NCBI RefSeq assembly: GCF_028768465.1
Contig: NZ_CP118225.1
Coordinates: 7,173,001-7,237,000, forward strand
DNA from: Rhodopirellula sp. P2
GTDB lineage: Bacteria; Planctomycetota; Planctomycetia; Pirellulales; Pirellulaceae
Reading direction: 5' to 3'
DNA length: 64,000 nucleotides
The first letter of the stretch is position 1, and each line of letters starts with the position of its first letter. Positions 1 through 8,303 of the stretch are shown piece by piece. The position numbers and the translations under genes are program-made. A model generated the notes under the pieces. That model did no database searches, was not told the origin of the DNA, and saw only the letters and a list, made by a program, of their open reading frames with translations.

Positions 1-3000
1 GTCCGTACTCCAGTCGTCGGTGCGACATCAAGTCATAGAACTCGTCGTGATCCTTGCCGCCCACAAAACGTTGAGCAACGGTCGACATGCCGGCCGGAGG
101 CAAGACGACTTCCAGCTCGGTCGATTCGTCGGACTGTTCTGCAGGGACCAGCGAAGCGGACATGTGCCGTTGCCAAGGCTCGCTGGCATCGACACGGTCC
201 CGAGAGAAGACCTCGAGTGAAAGACTTTCATCCACGATGGTTTGAAACGTTTTCCAACGATCTTCGCTGACAAACATGGCGTGTTCGATGTTCGCATCCA
301 CGATCGCATGCGGACCAGCACCGAAGCGATCTCGAGCGGCGGCGAAGGCGACCTCCATGAACGCAGCTCCGGGCAAGTTGACCGATCCTTGCACCGCATG
401 ATCGGCCAAGAAATCCGGTGAACGAGCTGACAAAGCGTTTTCATACAACCGACTCTGCAGCGCCGACGGCTGCAATCGGCCCAGCATCGGATGCAGCAAC
501 TCGCCTGCTCCCGAGCGACTGCGGGAGGGATCCTCGACGATGTCATCCGATGGATCCAACCAGTATCGCTGGCGATCAAAGGGATAGGTTGGCAAGACCA
601 AACGTTGTCGCTTCCAGGGTTGATCGAAGGCACGCCAATCGATCTTGCCACCGCGAGCGTGAACGTCGCCCACCGCTTCGTACAGGACTGTTTCGTCGTC
701 GTTGCCCGACCGGAGCGATGGTGTCCAAGTCGCGTTGGATTCTGGCAAGCAACGTTTTCCCATGCCTGTCAAAATCGGTGACGGACCGACCTCCAACATC
801 ACATCGATGTCCATCTCGGCAAGCGTTCGCATGCTGGGTTCGAAACGAACCGCGTTGCGAATATGGTCGCACAGGTAGTCAGCGTCCCAAGCCTTGGTCA
901 GTTGCTCCCCGGTCAAGTTGCTGATCAAGGGAATCCGTGGTGCTTTGAATTCACATCGCTCGGCGATCTTCCGGAACTCATCCAGCATCGGTTCCATCAA
1001 CTGCGAATGAAACGCATGCGACACCTGCAAGGCTTTGGAAGCAACACCAGCTTCCTCGCAGTGCTTGGCGAAGGCATCGAGGTCCGACAACGGGCCGGAA
1101 ACGACCGTGTTCTGCGGCCCATTCTCCGCGGCGATCGAAAGAGTCCCGCTGCCCGACGGCTGAAACTCTCCAAGCTGTTTGGCGATCACTTCCGCCGATT
1201 CAAACATCGCTGTCATGCCACCGCCGGCAGGCAACTCACCCATCAAACGGCCGCGATGTGCGATCAAGTTCAATGCGTCTTCCAGCGACACAACGCCTGC
1301 GATGCAAGCGGCCGCGAATTCTCCGACGCTGTGTCCCAGCACGACTTGTGGTTTCAAGCCCCACGACAACCACAACTGCGCAAGGGAATACTCGATCGCG
1401 AACAGAGCAGGTTGGGTGTACCGAGTTTGATGAACAAGATCCGCATCCGGGCCCTCCCCATACAACACGTCCAGCAAACGCTTGGGCAACACCTCCGACA
1501 GGATTTCATCGCACTGCAGCATCGACTTGCGAAACACCGGTTGGGTTTCAAACAAACCTTTGCCCATGCCCGGCGATTGCGATCCTTGGCCCGTGAACAA
1601 GAATGCGGTTCGCGTGGCACGGCTGGTCACGGTTTGTCCGCTGCGGATGCCGGGACCTTTCTTGCCTTCGCTCAGCTGCGTCAACTGTTGGCCAAGTTGC
1701 TCTGAGTCTTCAAAGACCACGGCGGCTCGGTGGGTGTGATGAACGCGTCCCACGTTCATCGTGTGAGCCACATCCACGATGTTGTCATCGCTGCGGTCCA
1801 GGTGCTGCTTCAATCGGGAGGCAACCTCCGCGATGGCCGCTTCACTCTTGCCGCTCAGAACCAATGCGTGCCGAGTTCGCTCCTTCGTTTGGGACTGGGT
1901 CGAACCAGCGACCTCGACCGTTTCCTTCGGCAAGTACTGCTGCATCAGCAAATGCGTGTTGGCTCCACCGAAGCCAAACGAACTGACACCCGCGATCAAT
2001 GGCTCATCGTCCACAGGCCAAGGGGGTGACTGAGCAGGAATCACAATCCGTGAACGCTTCAGCGACATTCGCGGGTTCAGTTTTTTCAGATGGAGCTGAC
2101 CAGGAATGGTTTGGTGACGCATCATCAGCAACAACTTGATCATGCCAGCCACACCCGAGACCGTTTCCATGTGGCCCACGTTGGCTTTGACACTGGTCAC
2201 ATAGCAGGGCGGGTCGACGCCGGGTTTTCCGGAGAAGACCTGGGTCAGCGCATCGACTTCGATCGGATCGCCCAATGGTGTTCCGGTGCCGTGGGCTTCG
2301 ATGTAATTGATACGTGAAGCGGGCAAACCTGCTTCGCGAAGTGCGGTCCGAATGACGGCTTGTTGCGACACCCCGTTGGGCGCAGTGATGCCGCTGGTTC
2401 GACCATCTTGGTTGGTCGCGCTGGCCAGGATGGTCCCCCAGATGTGATCGCCATCCCGCTCGGCATCGCTCAATCGTTTCAGCAACAACATGCCGCAGCC
2501 TTCGCCGCGAACGTAGCCGTTGGCATCGGCGTCGAAAGGTCGACACTGACCATCCGGCGACAACATCCGAGCCTTCGAAAACGCGATGGTTGTTTCGGGG
2601 GTCAAAATCGCGTTGACGCCACCGGCGAGTGCTGCGTCACATTCCCCGGCACGCAGACTTTGAATCGCCAAGTGAATCGCCATCGTCGATGACGAACACG
2701 CCGTGTCGATCGCCATGCTGGGACCACGCAGGTCCATGATGTAGGACAGCCGGTTGGCGGCAATCGAAAGGGCGTTGCCGGTCCCGACGTGCGCGTCGAT
2801 GTATTGGTAGTAGCCGTCGTAGGTCGACGGGACCTTCGAGTAATCCGTGCCGCCGATTCCGACATAGGCCCCGACGGGAGTTCCCGCCAAACTGGAAACG
2901 GGGATGCCAGCGATCTCAAATGCTTCCCAACTGACTTCCAACAACAACCGTTGTTGAGGATCCATCCGCGCGGCTTCACGCGGCGAGATGCCAAAGAACT

Positions 3001-3370
3001 TGGGGTCGAATTGATCGATGTTGGCAACCATTCCCGCGCGACGAACCGACATGCGTCCGGCTTTTTGCCCGGTGGGGTCATAGAGCGAATCCACGTCCCA
3101 ACGTTCCGGCGGGATCTCCGCGGTCGCATCGATCCCTTCGGAAATCACCTTCCAATAAGCGTCCAAATCCGGCGCACCGGGAAATCGGCACGACACGCCC
3201 ACGATCGCGATCGGCTCCGCTGTCGCCGTCGATGGACGCGAATTCGCCGCATGGGTGGCAGGGGAGGGCGTCGAGGACGATGAACGGGCCAAACGTTTTC
3301 GCAGGGCAGCTCTCTGCTCCGGAGAGAGTTTCGCGAGGCGTTCGGAAAGGTCACGTTCAGGTGAATTCAC
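1..3370 (-). CDS. Type I polyketide synthase, KS-AT-DH (5' part, cut by window edge)
   Basis: About 1123 residues are visible and the frame stays open to the left edge, so the C-terminal modules lie outside the window. The order is a short helical N-terminus, a ketosynthase, an acyltransferase and the start of a dehydratase. The ketosynthase has the catalytic cysteine in DTACSSS (2687-2707) and histidines in EAHGTG and NVGHME. The acyltransferase has GHSVGE (serine near 1325). The dehydratase begins with DHAVQGS followed by NLPGAAF, which is the hotdog catalytic-histidine motif. I chose the GTG at 3370 because an in-frame TAA lies nine codons upstream and no ATG precedes the conserved region. 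There is no clear Shine-Dalgarno. The enzyme should assemble a reduced polyketide or polyunsaturated chain; which one cannot be told without the remaining domains. It is divergent from the next gene. Confidence 0.93.
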   Translation of the reverse strand, partial: MNSPERDLSERLAKLSPEQRAALRKRLARSSSSTPSPATHAANSRPSTATAEPIAIVGVSCRFPGAPDLDAYWKVISEGIDATAEIPPERWDVDSLYDPTGQKAGRMSVRRAGMVANIDQFDPKFFGISPREAARMDPQQRLLLEVSWEAFEIAGIPVSSLAGTPVGAYVGIGGTDYSKVPSTYDGYYQYIDAHVGTGNALSIAANRLSYIMDLRGPSMAIDTACSSSTMAIHLAIQSLRAGECDAALAGGVNAILTPETTIAFSKARMLSPDGQCRPFDADANGYVRGEGCGMLLLKRLSDAERDGDHIWGTILASATNQDGRTSGITAPNGVSQQAVIRTALREAGLPASRINYIEAHGTGTPLGDPIEVDALTQVFSGKPGVDPPCYVTSVKANVGHMETVSGVAGMIKLLLMMRHQTIPGQLHLKKLNPRMSLKRSRIVIPAQSPPWPVDDEPLIAGVSSFGFGGANTHLLMQQYLPKETVEVAGSTQSQTKERTRHALVLSGKSEAAIAEVASRLKQHLDRSDDNIVDVAHTMNVGRVHHTHRAAVVFEDSEQLGQQLTQLSEGKKGPGIRSGQTVTSRATRTAFLFTGQGSQSPGMGKGLFETQPVFRKSMLQCDEILSEVLPKRLLDVLYGEGPDADLVHQTRYTQPALFAIEYSLAQLWLSWGLKPQVVLGHSVGEFAAACIAGVVSLEDALNLIAHRGRLMGELPAGGGMTAMFESAEVIAKQLGEFQPSGSGTLSIAAENGPQNTVVSGPLSDLDAFAKHCEEAGVASKALQVSHAFHSQLMEPMLDEFRKIAERCEFKAPRIPLISNLTGEQLTKAWDADYLCDHIRNAVRFEPSMRTLAEMDIDVMLEVGPSPILTGMGKRCLPESNATWTPSLRSGNDDETVLYEAVGDVHARGGKIDWRAFDQPWKRQRLVLPTYPFDRQRYWLDPSDDIVEDPSRSRSGAGELLHPMLGRLQPSALQSRLYENALSARSPDFLADHAVQGSVNLPGAAFMEVAFAAARDRFGAGPHAIVDANIEHAMFVSEDRWKTFQTIVDESLSLEVFSRDRVDASEPWQRHMSASLVPAEQSDESTELEVVLPPAGMSTVAQRFVGGKDHDEFYDLMSHRRLEYG

Positions 3371-3628
3371 GATGCAGTGTTCAGGTTAGATGTTCAGGCG
3401 GGAGGCGAACGAATTCGCGGAGCCGAGATGACTTCACAAGTTTGCTTAAGCGACGGAGAATTACTAGCACCGGGGGGGACTTCCCAATGCCTTGATTGCG
3501 AGTCGTCGTTTCGGTCATTTGCATCTATACTAACGCCCCAACCGCCTCACCCATCGGTCCGTTTCTGCTCGGAGCGGCCCGCCCGGTTTCGCGAGACGTC
3601 CCTCTTCCCTTCTGCCAACGATTTCTTG

Positions 3629-4450
3629 ATGCCGATTCGCTTGCAATGCTCTTGTGGCAAACAACTTAGCGTCCGCGATGAATTTGCCGGAAAAGCAGTC
3701 AAATGCCCCGGATGCAGCAAGGCAATTCGCGTGCCGGCTGCCGGCGGGTCTGCCAAGCCAGCCGCACCGCGGGCCGCGAAGCCTCAAGCCGCGGCTGCTC
3801 GGCCCGCCGCATCCCGTCCGGCCCCCCAAGCATCCCAGGCCGACTCGCTGGACGATTTGTTCACCGAAGAGGGTTTCGATCGCCAGATCGCGGGGGTCTG
3901 CCCAGCCTGCAAATACGAAATGGCAGCGGGAGCCGTGTTGTGCACCAAATGCGGCTACAACAAGGAAACCGGCACCAACCTGGAAGGGCACAAAGTTGCC
4001 GGTGTCGACATCGACATGGGCACCCTGGCCCTGATGAAGGCGGAAAAGGACATGGTCCGCGATGTCGCATTGCAAGAAAAAATGCACAAGGGAGCTGGCA
4101 TGCCACCCTGGATGCTGGCGCTGATTCTGTTCATCGTCGGCAGCGCCGTTGTGATCGCCGTCTTGGCCGTCAACGCCTCCCGTCGCACCGAGCAACTGCA
4201 ATTCAAACCGCTGCAAATGTTTTGCAATTTGGGCGGCTCCGCGTTCGCCATGGTCGCCATCGGGTGCGTGCTGACGCTGATCGCTCGCGCTTTCAAAGTC
4301 AGTCGCAATGAGGGCCTGCTCTCGTTGACGATCCTCTACGTTCCGATCTTTGTCATCCGCCACTTCCGCGACAACTGGAAACCTGCCGTGACCGCGATCA
4401 TCTGCGGCGGTTGTGCAGGCGGTTTCTTCGCCATGGCCTCGGGAATGTGA
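3629..4450 (+). CDS. Double zinc-ribbon membrane protein of unknown function
   Basis: 273 residues. The N-terminus has two CxC/CxxC pairs (LQCSCGK and KCPGCSK) that make a small zinc ribbon. An Ala/Pro-rich linker follows, then a second ribbon (CPACKYEM, CTKCGYN). About four hydrophobic segments fill the C-terminal 130 residues, beginning at WMLALILFIVGSAVV. The frame is open further upstream, but the ATG at 3629 directly precedes the conserved MPIRLQCSCGK start typical of planctomycete proteins of this type, so I start there. A cytoplasmic metal-binding head on a membrane anchor is what can be seen; the function is not known. It is convergent with the ATP-grasp gene, and a palindromic repeat fills the gap between them. 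Confidence 0.8.
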   Translation: MPIRLQCSCGKQLSVRDEFAGKAVKCPGCSKAIRVPAAGGSAKPAAPRAAKPQAAAARPAASRPAPQASQADSLDDLFTEEGFDRQIAGVCPACKYEMAAGAVLCTKCGYNKETGTNLEGHKVAGVDIDMGTLALMKAEKDMVRDVALQEKMHKGAGMPPWMLALILFIVGSAVVIAVLAVNASRRTEQLQFKPLQMFCNLGGSAFAMVAIGCVLTLIARAFKVSRNEGLLSLTILYVPIFVIRHFRDNWKPAVTAIICGGCAGGFFAMASGM

Positions 4451-4493
4451 TCCACTTCGCAGAACCCCACCCGCGCAGCGGTCGTGCCGTTTT

Positions 4494-4612
4494 ATTTCAC
4501 CCTCCCTTTGGGAGGGTCGGCCCGCTTCGGGCCGGGGAGGGTTACGCGCTGGTTCCGATGCTCGACCCTCCCCTCGCTTCGCTCGACCCTCCCAGGGGGA
4601 GGGTGATGAGAA
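4494..4612. repeat. Intergenic copy of the 48-bp GGGAGGGTCGA repeat family
   Basis: This GC-rich, imperfectly palindromic stretch lies between two convergent genes. It contains CACCCTCCC, GGGAGGGTCG and the sequence around CCTCGCTTCGCTCGACCC. The same words, in the same or reverse orientation, occur at 43739-43930 and 44925-45020, where they are translated inside imuA and imuB. It could also fold as a bidirectional terminator for its two neighbours. Confidence 0.75.
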
Positions 4613-4616
4613 ACGC

Positions 4617-5750
4617 TCACTGGCGTGCCTGCGTGTGGACCTCACCTTCCGTTGTCCAGCGGACTTGATCGGACGACCATTCAAACGAGAGTCTGCTGAT
4701 CGCTGATTCTGGGCTTCTGCACGACTCCCAAATCGAGGTCAAGTTGCCTCTCACCAGCTCTCGAACACCGATGTACGAGGTCGTCAGCCGCGGATTGATC
4801 TCGATCACGCAGTCCTCTTCGGGACGATCCGCCAAGATGAAGTCGATCCCCATAAATCCTCGCGGGGGCTCTGGCAGGGCCCGCAACACTTGATCCGCCA
4901 ACGCCCGCCCGCGTGACTGCAAATCAGATTCGATTGGACCGCTGCCGCCTCGGTAGCGAGCCCATGAGCCACCGGATTGGCTGGCAAGTGGCGGGGCGTC
5001 TTGGCCCCATTCGCAATCCTGCCACATCGCGGGGCAGATGACTTGCTGGTTTCTCCCCATGGTCATTCCACCATCGGCCATTGCACCAACGATCAAGATC
5101 GATGCAGGTCGGCCTGCGATCCAAGCCTGCACGATCTCGTTTCGCTGCATCTCCAAACTGGCCGATGCCCGATCATCGAAGACACGAATCGACTCGGAAC
5201 CACAGCCATCCCGTGGCTTTCGAACCCAACGTTGGGCATCCCGTCCGATGGATCCCCACCCGTCAATTTTGCGAGTTGCATCGTCTGGCAGCCGGCAGCC
5301 CTTGGCCCAAGTCACCGGCGTTGCGATGTTGTGTTTTTCCAACCACTGAGCGGTCAACCACTTGTCCGCCGCCATGCGAACCGTCGTTTCATCCACCGCC
5401 AACACCTCCACCCCGGAGTCACGAAAAATCGCGATCAACCGATGGAGTTCGCCGTCGGTCTCGGGTGCGACAAGGATCGCCATGTCACATCTCTGGGCCG
5501 CTTCCAACCAAGATTCCACGACGTTTGCGGACGCCTTCACAGGGAACCGCTGAACGTGACGCGGCAGATCGTCCGCGAGATGTTCCAGCCTGGCATCCAG
5601 CGGCGTGACCACCGCTGCCCAAGCCGCGAAATCGGTGACCAAAGCGTGCCACATCGCTCGACCTTCGCTCAGCAGCGAAGGCGGGATCTGTTCCAGCGGC
5701 GTGGACGCCATGCCACCACCGCAGAGAAACTCGCCCACAAAGACTCGCAT
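4617..5750 (-). CDS. ATP-grasp ligase, MfnD (tyramine-glutamate ligase)-like
   Basis: 377 residues. The N-terminus MRVFVGEFLCGGGMA resembles the ATP-grasp proteins of methanofuran synthesis (MfnD) and the ATP-grasp gene found in tetrahydromethanopterin clusters of methylotrophs. The central and C-terminal parts show ATP-grasp features: RKPRDGCGSESIRV (nucleotide loop), GFMGIDFILAD and VIEINPRLTTSYIG (metal-binding E and N). The ORF starts at the ATG at 5750, 12 bp after the thioesterase, and probably shares its transcript. Planctomycetes are known to carry H4MPT-linked C1 enzymes, so a role in making a methanofuran-like C1 carrier is plausible. That assignment is inference; other amino-acid or peptide ligations are possible. 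Confidence 0.7.
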   Translation of the reverse strand: MRVFVGEFLCGGGMASTPLEQIPPSLLSEGRAMWHALVTDFAAWAAVVTPLDARLEHLADDLPRHVQRFPVKASANVVESWLEAAQRCDMAILVAPETDGELHRLIAIFRDSGVEVLAVDETTVRMAADKWLTAQWLEKHNIATPVTWAKGCRLPDDATRKIDGWGSIGRDAQRWVRKPRDGCGSESIRVFDDRASASLEMQRNEIVQAWIAGRPASILIVGAMADGGMTMGRNQQVICPAMWQDCEWGQDAPPLASQSGGSWARYRGGSGPIESDLQSRGRALADQVLRALPEPPRGFMGIDFILADRPEEDCVIEINPRLTTSYIGVRELVRGNLTSIWESCRSPESAISRLSFEWSSDQVRWTTEGEVHTQARQ

Positions 5751-5762
5751 GAGCAGGTGCCG

Positions 5763-6155
5763 TCAGCGAGTTTTCAGGTTGGGCAATCGAGCCAGTTTGC
5801 CGCTGCGATCAACACACGCGATCACGGAATCCGCTTCGACGAGCAACTGCCCATCCCGATGAATTTGATAGCGGTGTCGCATTCGGACTTTGCGAACTTC
5901 CATGACGGTGGTTGTCAATTCCAACCAATCATCGAACTCCGCGGGCGCGAAGTACTTCACGTTCATTTCAGCGACGACCAGCATGTGGCCGTCGTCTTCA
6001 ATCGATTTGTAGTTGTGACCGAGTTCGCGCAGCATCTCGACCCGCCCACGCTCGAAATAATTCAAGTAGTTGGCATGGTGAACTCGACGCTGGCCATCCG
6101 TCTCTTGGTAGGCCACGCGGAATTCGTACTTGTGCGAAGGCAGCGAATCCGTCAC
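5763..6155 (-). CDS. Hotdog-fold acyl-CoA thioesterase (YbgC/4HBT family)
   Basis: 130 residues, the usual family length. The N-terminal motif YQETDGQRRVHHANYLNYFERGR matches the YxxTDxxxxxxHxNYxxxFExxR signature of 4-hydroxybenzoyl-CoA thioesterase/YbgC proteins. The family's catalytic aspartate would be the D of the ETD. The central helix and the EMNVKYFAPAEFDDWLEL strand are also typical. It lies 5 bp downstream of the DUF59 gene and 12 bp upstream of the ATP-grasp gene, which indicates one operon. It should hydrolyse acyl-CoA in the cytoplasm; the substrate cannot be told. Confidence 0.85.
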   Translation of the reverse strand: MTDSLPSHKYEFRVAYQETDGQRRVHHANYLNYFERGRVEMLRELGHNYKSIEDDGHMLVVAEMNVKYFAPAEFDDWLELTTTVMEVRKVRMRHRYQIHRDGQLLVEADSVIACVDRSGKLARLPNLKTR

Positions 6156-6160
6156 CGCGA

Positions 6161-6502
6161 TTAAAAGATACCGAGGTGATCGCGAGCTTCATCGGTCATG
6201 CAATCCGGTGTCCAAGCCGGTTCCATGACGACTTTCACATCGCAGGTGTCGACCTCTTCGAGCGACTCCGCTGCGTTCTTGGTTCCCGCGACCAGTTGAG
6301 GCCCGGCGGGACACATCGGGCTGGTCATGGTCATTTCGACGTTGACGTCATGACGGCCGTCTTCTTTTTCCTCGCCGACTTGAACGACGTACACCAATCC
6401 CAGGTCAACAATGTTGACGTACAACTCGGGATCGATGACCTCTTTGAGGGCTTCGCGGACTTTGTCTTCAGCCAGAGCCATTGGAATGCTCGTTTGAATC
6501 AA
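6161..6502 (-). CDS. MIP18/DUF59 metal-sulfur cluster assembly factor
   Basis: 113 residues from the first start; an ATG at 6481 (MALAEDKVREALKEV) is an equally good start. The sequence has the DUF59 hallmark EVIDPELYVNIVDLGLVY, then MTMTSPMCPAGPQL with the conserved cysteine, and ends PAWTPDCMTDEARDHLG. This family (SufT, PaaD, MIP18) helps load iron-sulfur clusters into client proteins. The gene stands in front of the thioesterase and ATP-grasp genes with almost no spacing. Confidence 0.88.
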   Translation of the reverse strand: MIQTSIPMALAEDKVREALKEVIDPELYVNIVDLGLVYVVQVGEEKEDGRHDVNVEMTMTSPMCPAGPQLVAGTKNAAESLEEVDTCDVKVVMEPAWTPDCMTDEARDHLGIF

Positions 6503-6625
6503 GTGGTTGGGAATCGTTTGCCAGCGTCAACGCACGGACGCGGTCAGTCAGAAAAGTCGGCCCGAGGCGACTCTCGGGCGACGTTCATCATGGCCACCAC
6601 CCCCGAAATCGTCAAACCGACCGAT

Positions 6626-7330
6626 TCAATGATCCTTCCAGACCAAGTGATCCGGGGCGGAAATGGGACGGGAAGGCTCCCAAGCCGACTGGGACACGTG
6701 GACCCAAGGCCGCAAGGATTGCAACAATTTGGGACCGACGCCGTGAACCGCCAACAAACCTTCCACCGACCGAAAAGGACCGTGGGATTCACGATGCCGG
6801 ACAACTCGATCCGCCAGTTTGGGACCAATTCCAGGCAACAGCGACAATTCACGCACGTCGGAGGAGTTCAACCCGATACTCAACGGCGAAGCAACATCGG
6901 GTGATTGCGGAGTCGAATCCGCCGGGGCGTGCCGCGTTGCGATCTGCGTCACCAAGAACGCCGCCACCAACACCACCAGACTCATCCCCAACTGCAAACC
7001 CGGATGGGTCAGCACACAAGCCGTTCGACCGCCGAAAGACTCCGCGGGGGCGTCCTTGGCGGGAGCTTCCGCGGCTGGAATTTGAGCAGCCGGCTCATGG
7101 CCGGTTGGGCTTTCCGTGGCCAGGCTGTCGACCGGCGGGAGATCCCTGGCGGGGGCTTCAGTGACTGGCATCGACATTCCCAATCGAGCTTTCTGACGCG
7201 GATTTTCCGGACACACCCTTCTTCGCGGATAACCCATGTTGGGTCGGCCGCGGGGCAGGGCAAGGGGCAGGGCACGGGGCAAGCCTCGCAGAGCAGGGCC
7301 CAGAGAGTCCGATCGACTCCGGATTGGCAA
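6626..7330 (-). CDS. Membrane-anchored ComEA-like helix-hairpin-helix protein
   Basis: 234 residues from the first start. The first 50 residues are low-complexity Arg/Pro and may not be translated; the ATG at 7177 (MSMPVTEAP) is the likelier start. A proline/alanine linker leads to one transmembrane helix (GMSLVVLVAAFLVTQIA). The C-terminus carries two helix-hairpin-helix motifs (LSLLPGIGPKLADRVVRHR and LLAVHGVGPKLLQSLR), as in the ComEA DNA receptor. DNA binding at the outer face of the membrane, or DNA uptake, fits the topology. No other competence gene is visible nearby. Confidence 0.75.
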   Translation of the reverse strand: MPIRSRSDSLGPALRGLPRALPLALPRGRPNMGYPRRRVCPENPRQKARLGMSMPVTEAPARDLPPVDSLATESPTGHEPAAQIPAAEAPAKDAPAESFGGRTACVLTHPGLQLGMSLVVLVAAFLVTQIATRHAPADSTPQSPDVASPLSIGLNSSDVRELSLLPGIGPKLADRVVRHRESHGPFRSVEGLLAVHGVGPKLLQSLRPWVHVSQSAWEPSRPISAPDHLVWKDH

Positions 7331-7439
7331 TCCCAGTGCACGATCGCCCGACCTGTTGATTCGTTTGTGGTGTCGCTAGATTGAGGCGTTGGCGGCGTGA
7401 TCGCAGTTCCCTTTCTTCCTTCCCAGATGGTTCAATTCG

Positions 7440-8282
7440 GTGGCAGATTCAACAGGTCCGATTTCACTCACGGTTCATGGTGCCGCCGGTCGCATGGGGC
7501 GCCGCGTCGTGGCTCTTGGTTTGGCGGACTCCAACTTCCATTTGGTCGGAGCCATCGATCACGCCCAATCCGACCATCTCGGAAAAGACGCGGGTGCCGT
7601 GGCCGGGGAAGCCCCCTCCGGCATTGAGATTTCTTCGAATTGGCCGACGCTGGGCGACCAAACCGGCCCCCAAGCCGTCGTCGATTTCTCGCTTCCCGAA
7701 GCCCTGGATGACTGCATCGCCCACTGCGTGAAAGTCGGTTCGCCACTGGTCGTGGCAACCACCGGTTTGTCCGACGAGCAAAAGCAACGCCTGTCCGAAG
7801 CCGCAGCCTCGATCCCGATCGTGTGGGCTCCCAGCATGTCGCTGGCGGTCAACCTGTCGATGAAAATCGCCGAACAGATCACCGCAGCACTCAAAGACGT
7901 TTCAGGCGGACTGGATGTCGAAATCCTCGAACGACACCACCGGTTCAAAGCCGACGCTCCCAGCGGCACGGCGCTGAAATTTGGTGAACTGATTGCTGGA
8001 CAGTTGGGTGAATCCACCACGCACGTTCACGGTCGAGAAGGGCACACGGGCGCTCGAACTCGCGAGGAAATTGGCTACCACGCGATTCGCGTCGGCGACA
8101 ATCCTGGCGAACACACGATCGTGTTCGGGATGCTGGGCGAGAAGATCGAACTGAATGTCGCCGCCAGCAACCGTGACTGCTACGCGTCGGGAGCCCTGGC
8201 GGCCGCGAAATGGCTGATTCAAGAGAACAAAGGCCCTGGCCTGTACAGCATGTTCGACGTGCTGGGCATGTCGGACAACTGA
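7440..8282 (+). CDS. dapB: 4-hydroxy-tetrahydrodipicolinate reductase
   Basis: 280 residues, full length. It reduces 4-hydroxy-tetrahydrodipicolinate with NAD(P)H on the lysine/diaminopimelate path. The N-terminus has the nucleotide-binding GAAGRMGRR. The substrate and catalytic motif ERHHRFKADAPSGTA is complete, with the paired histidines and the lysine. The C-terminus (GLYSMFDVLGMSDN) ends as usual for the family. The start is a GTG at 7440, just ahead of the conserved region. It is divergent from the HhH gene. The stop TGA (8280-8282) is followed in the same frame by mqnD. Confidence 0.97.
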   Translation: MADSTGPISLTVHGAAGRMGRRVVALGLADSNFHLVGAIDHAQSDHLGKDAGAVAGEAPSGIEISSNWPTLGDQTGPQAVVDFSLPEALDDCIAHCVKVGSPLVVATTGLSDEQKQRLSEAAASIPIVWAPSMSLAVNLSMKIAEQITAALKDVSGGLDVEILERHHRFKADAPSGTALKFGELIAGQLGESTTHVHGREGHTGARTREEIGYHAIRVGDNPGEHTIVFGMLGEKIELNVAASNRDCYASGALAAAKWLIQENKGPGLYSMFDVLGMSDN

Positions 8283-8303
8283 GCCAACGGACCCGTCCAT
8301 CCC

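Noticed and set aside
4977-6164. 395-residue ORF antisense to the ATP-grasp and thioesterase genes
   Set aside because: It spans two real genes on the other strand and lacks any domain.
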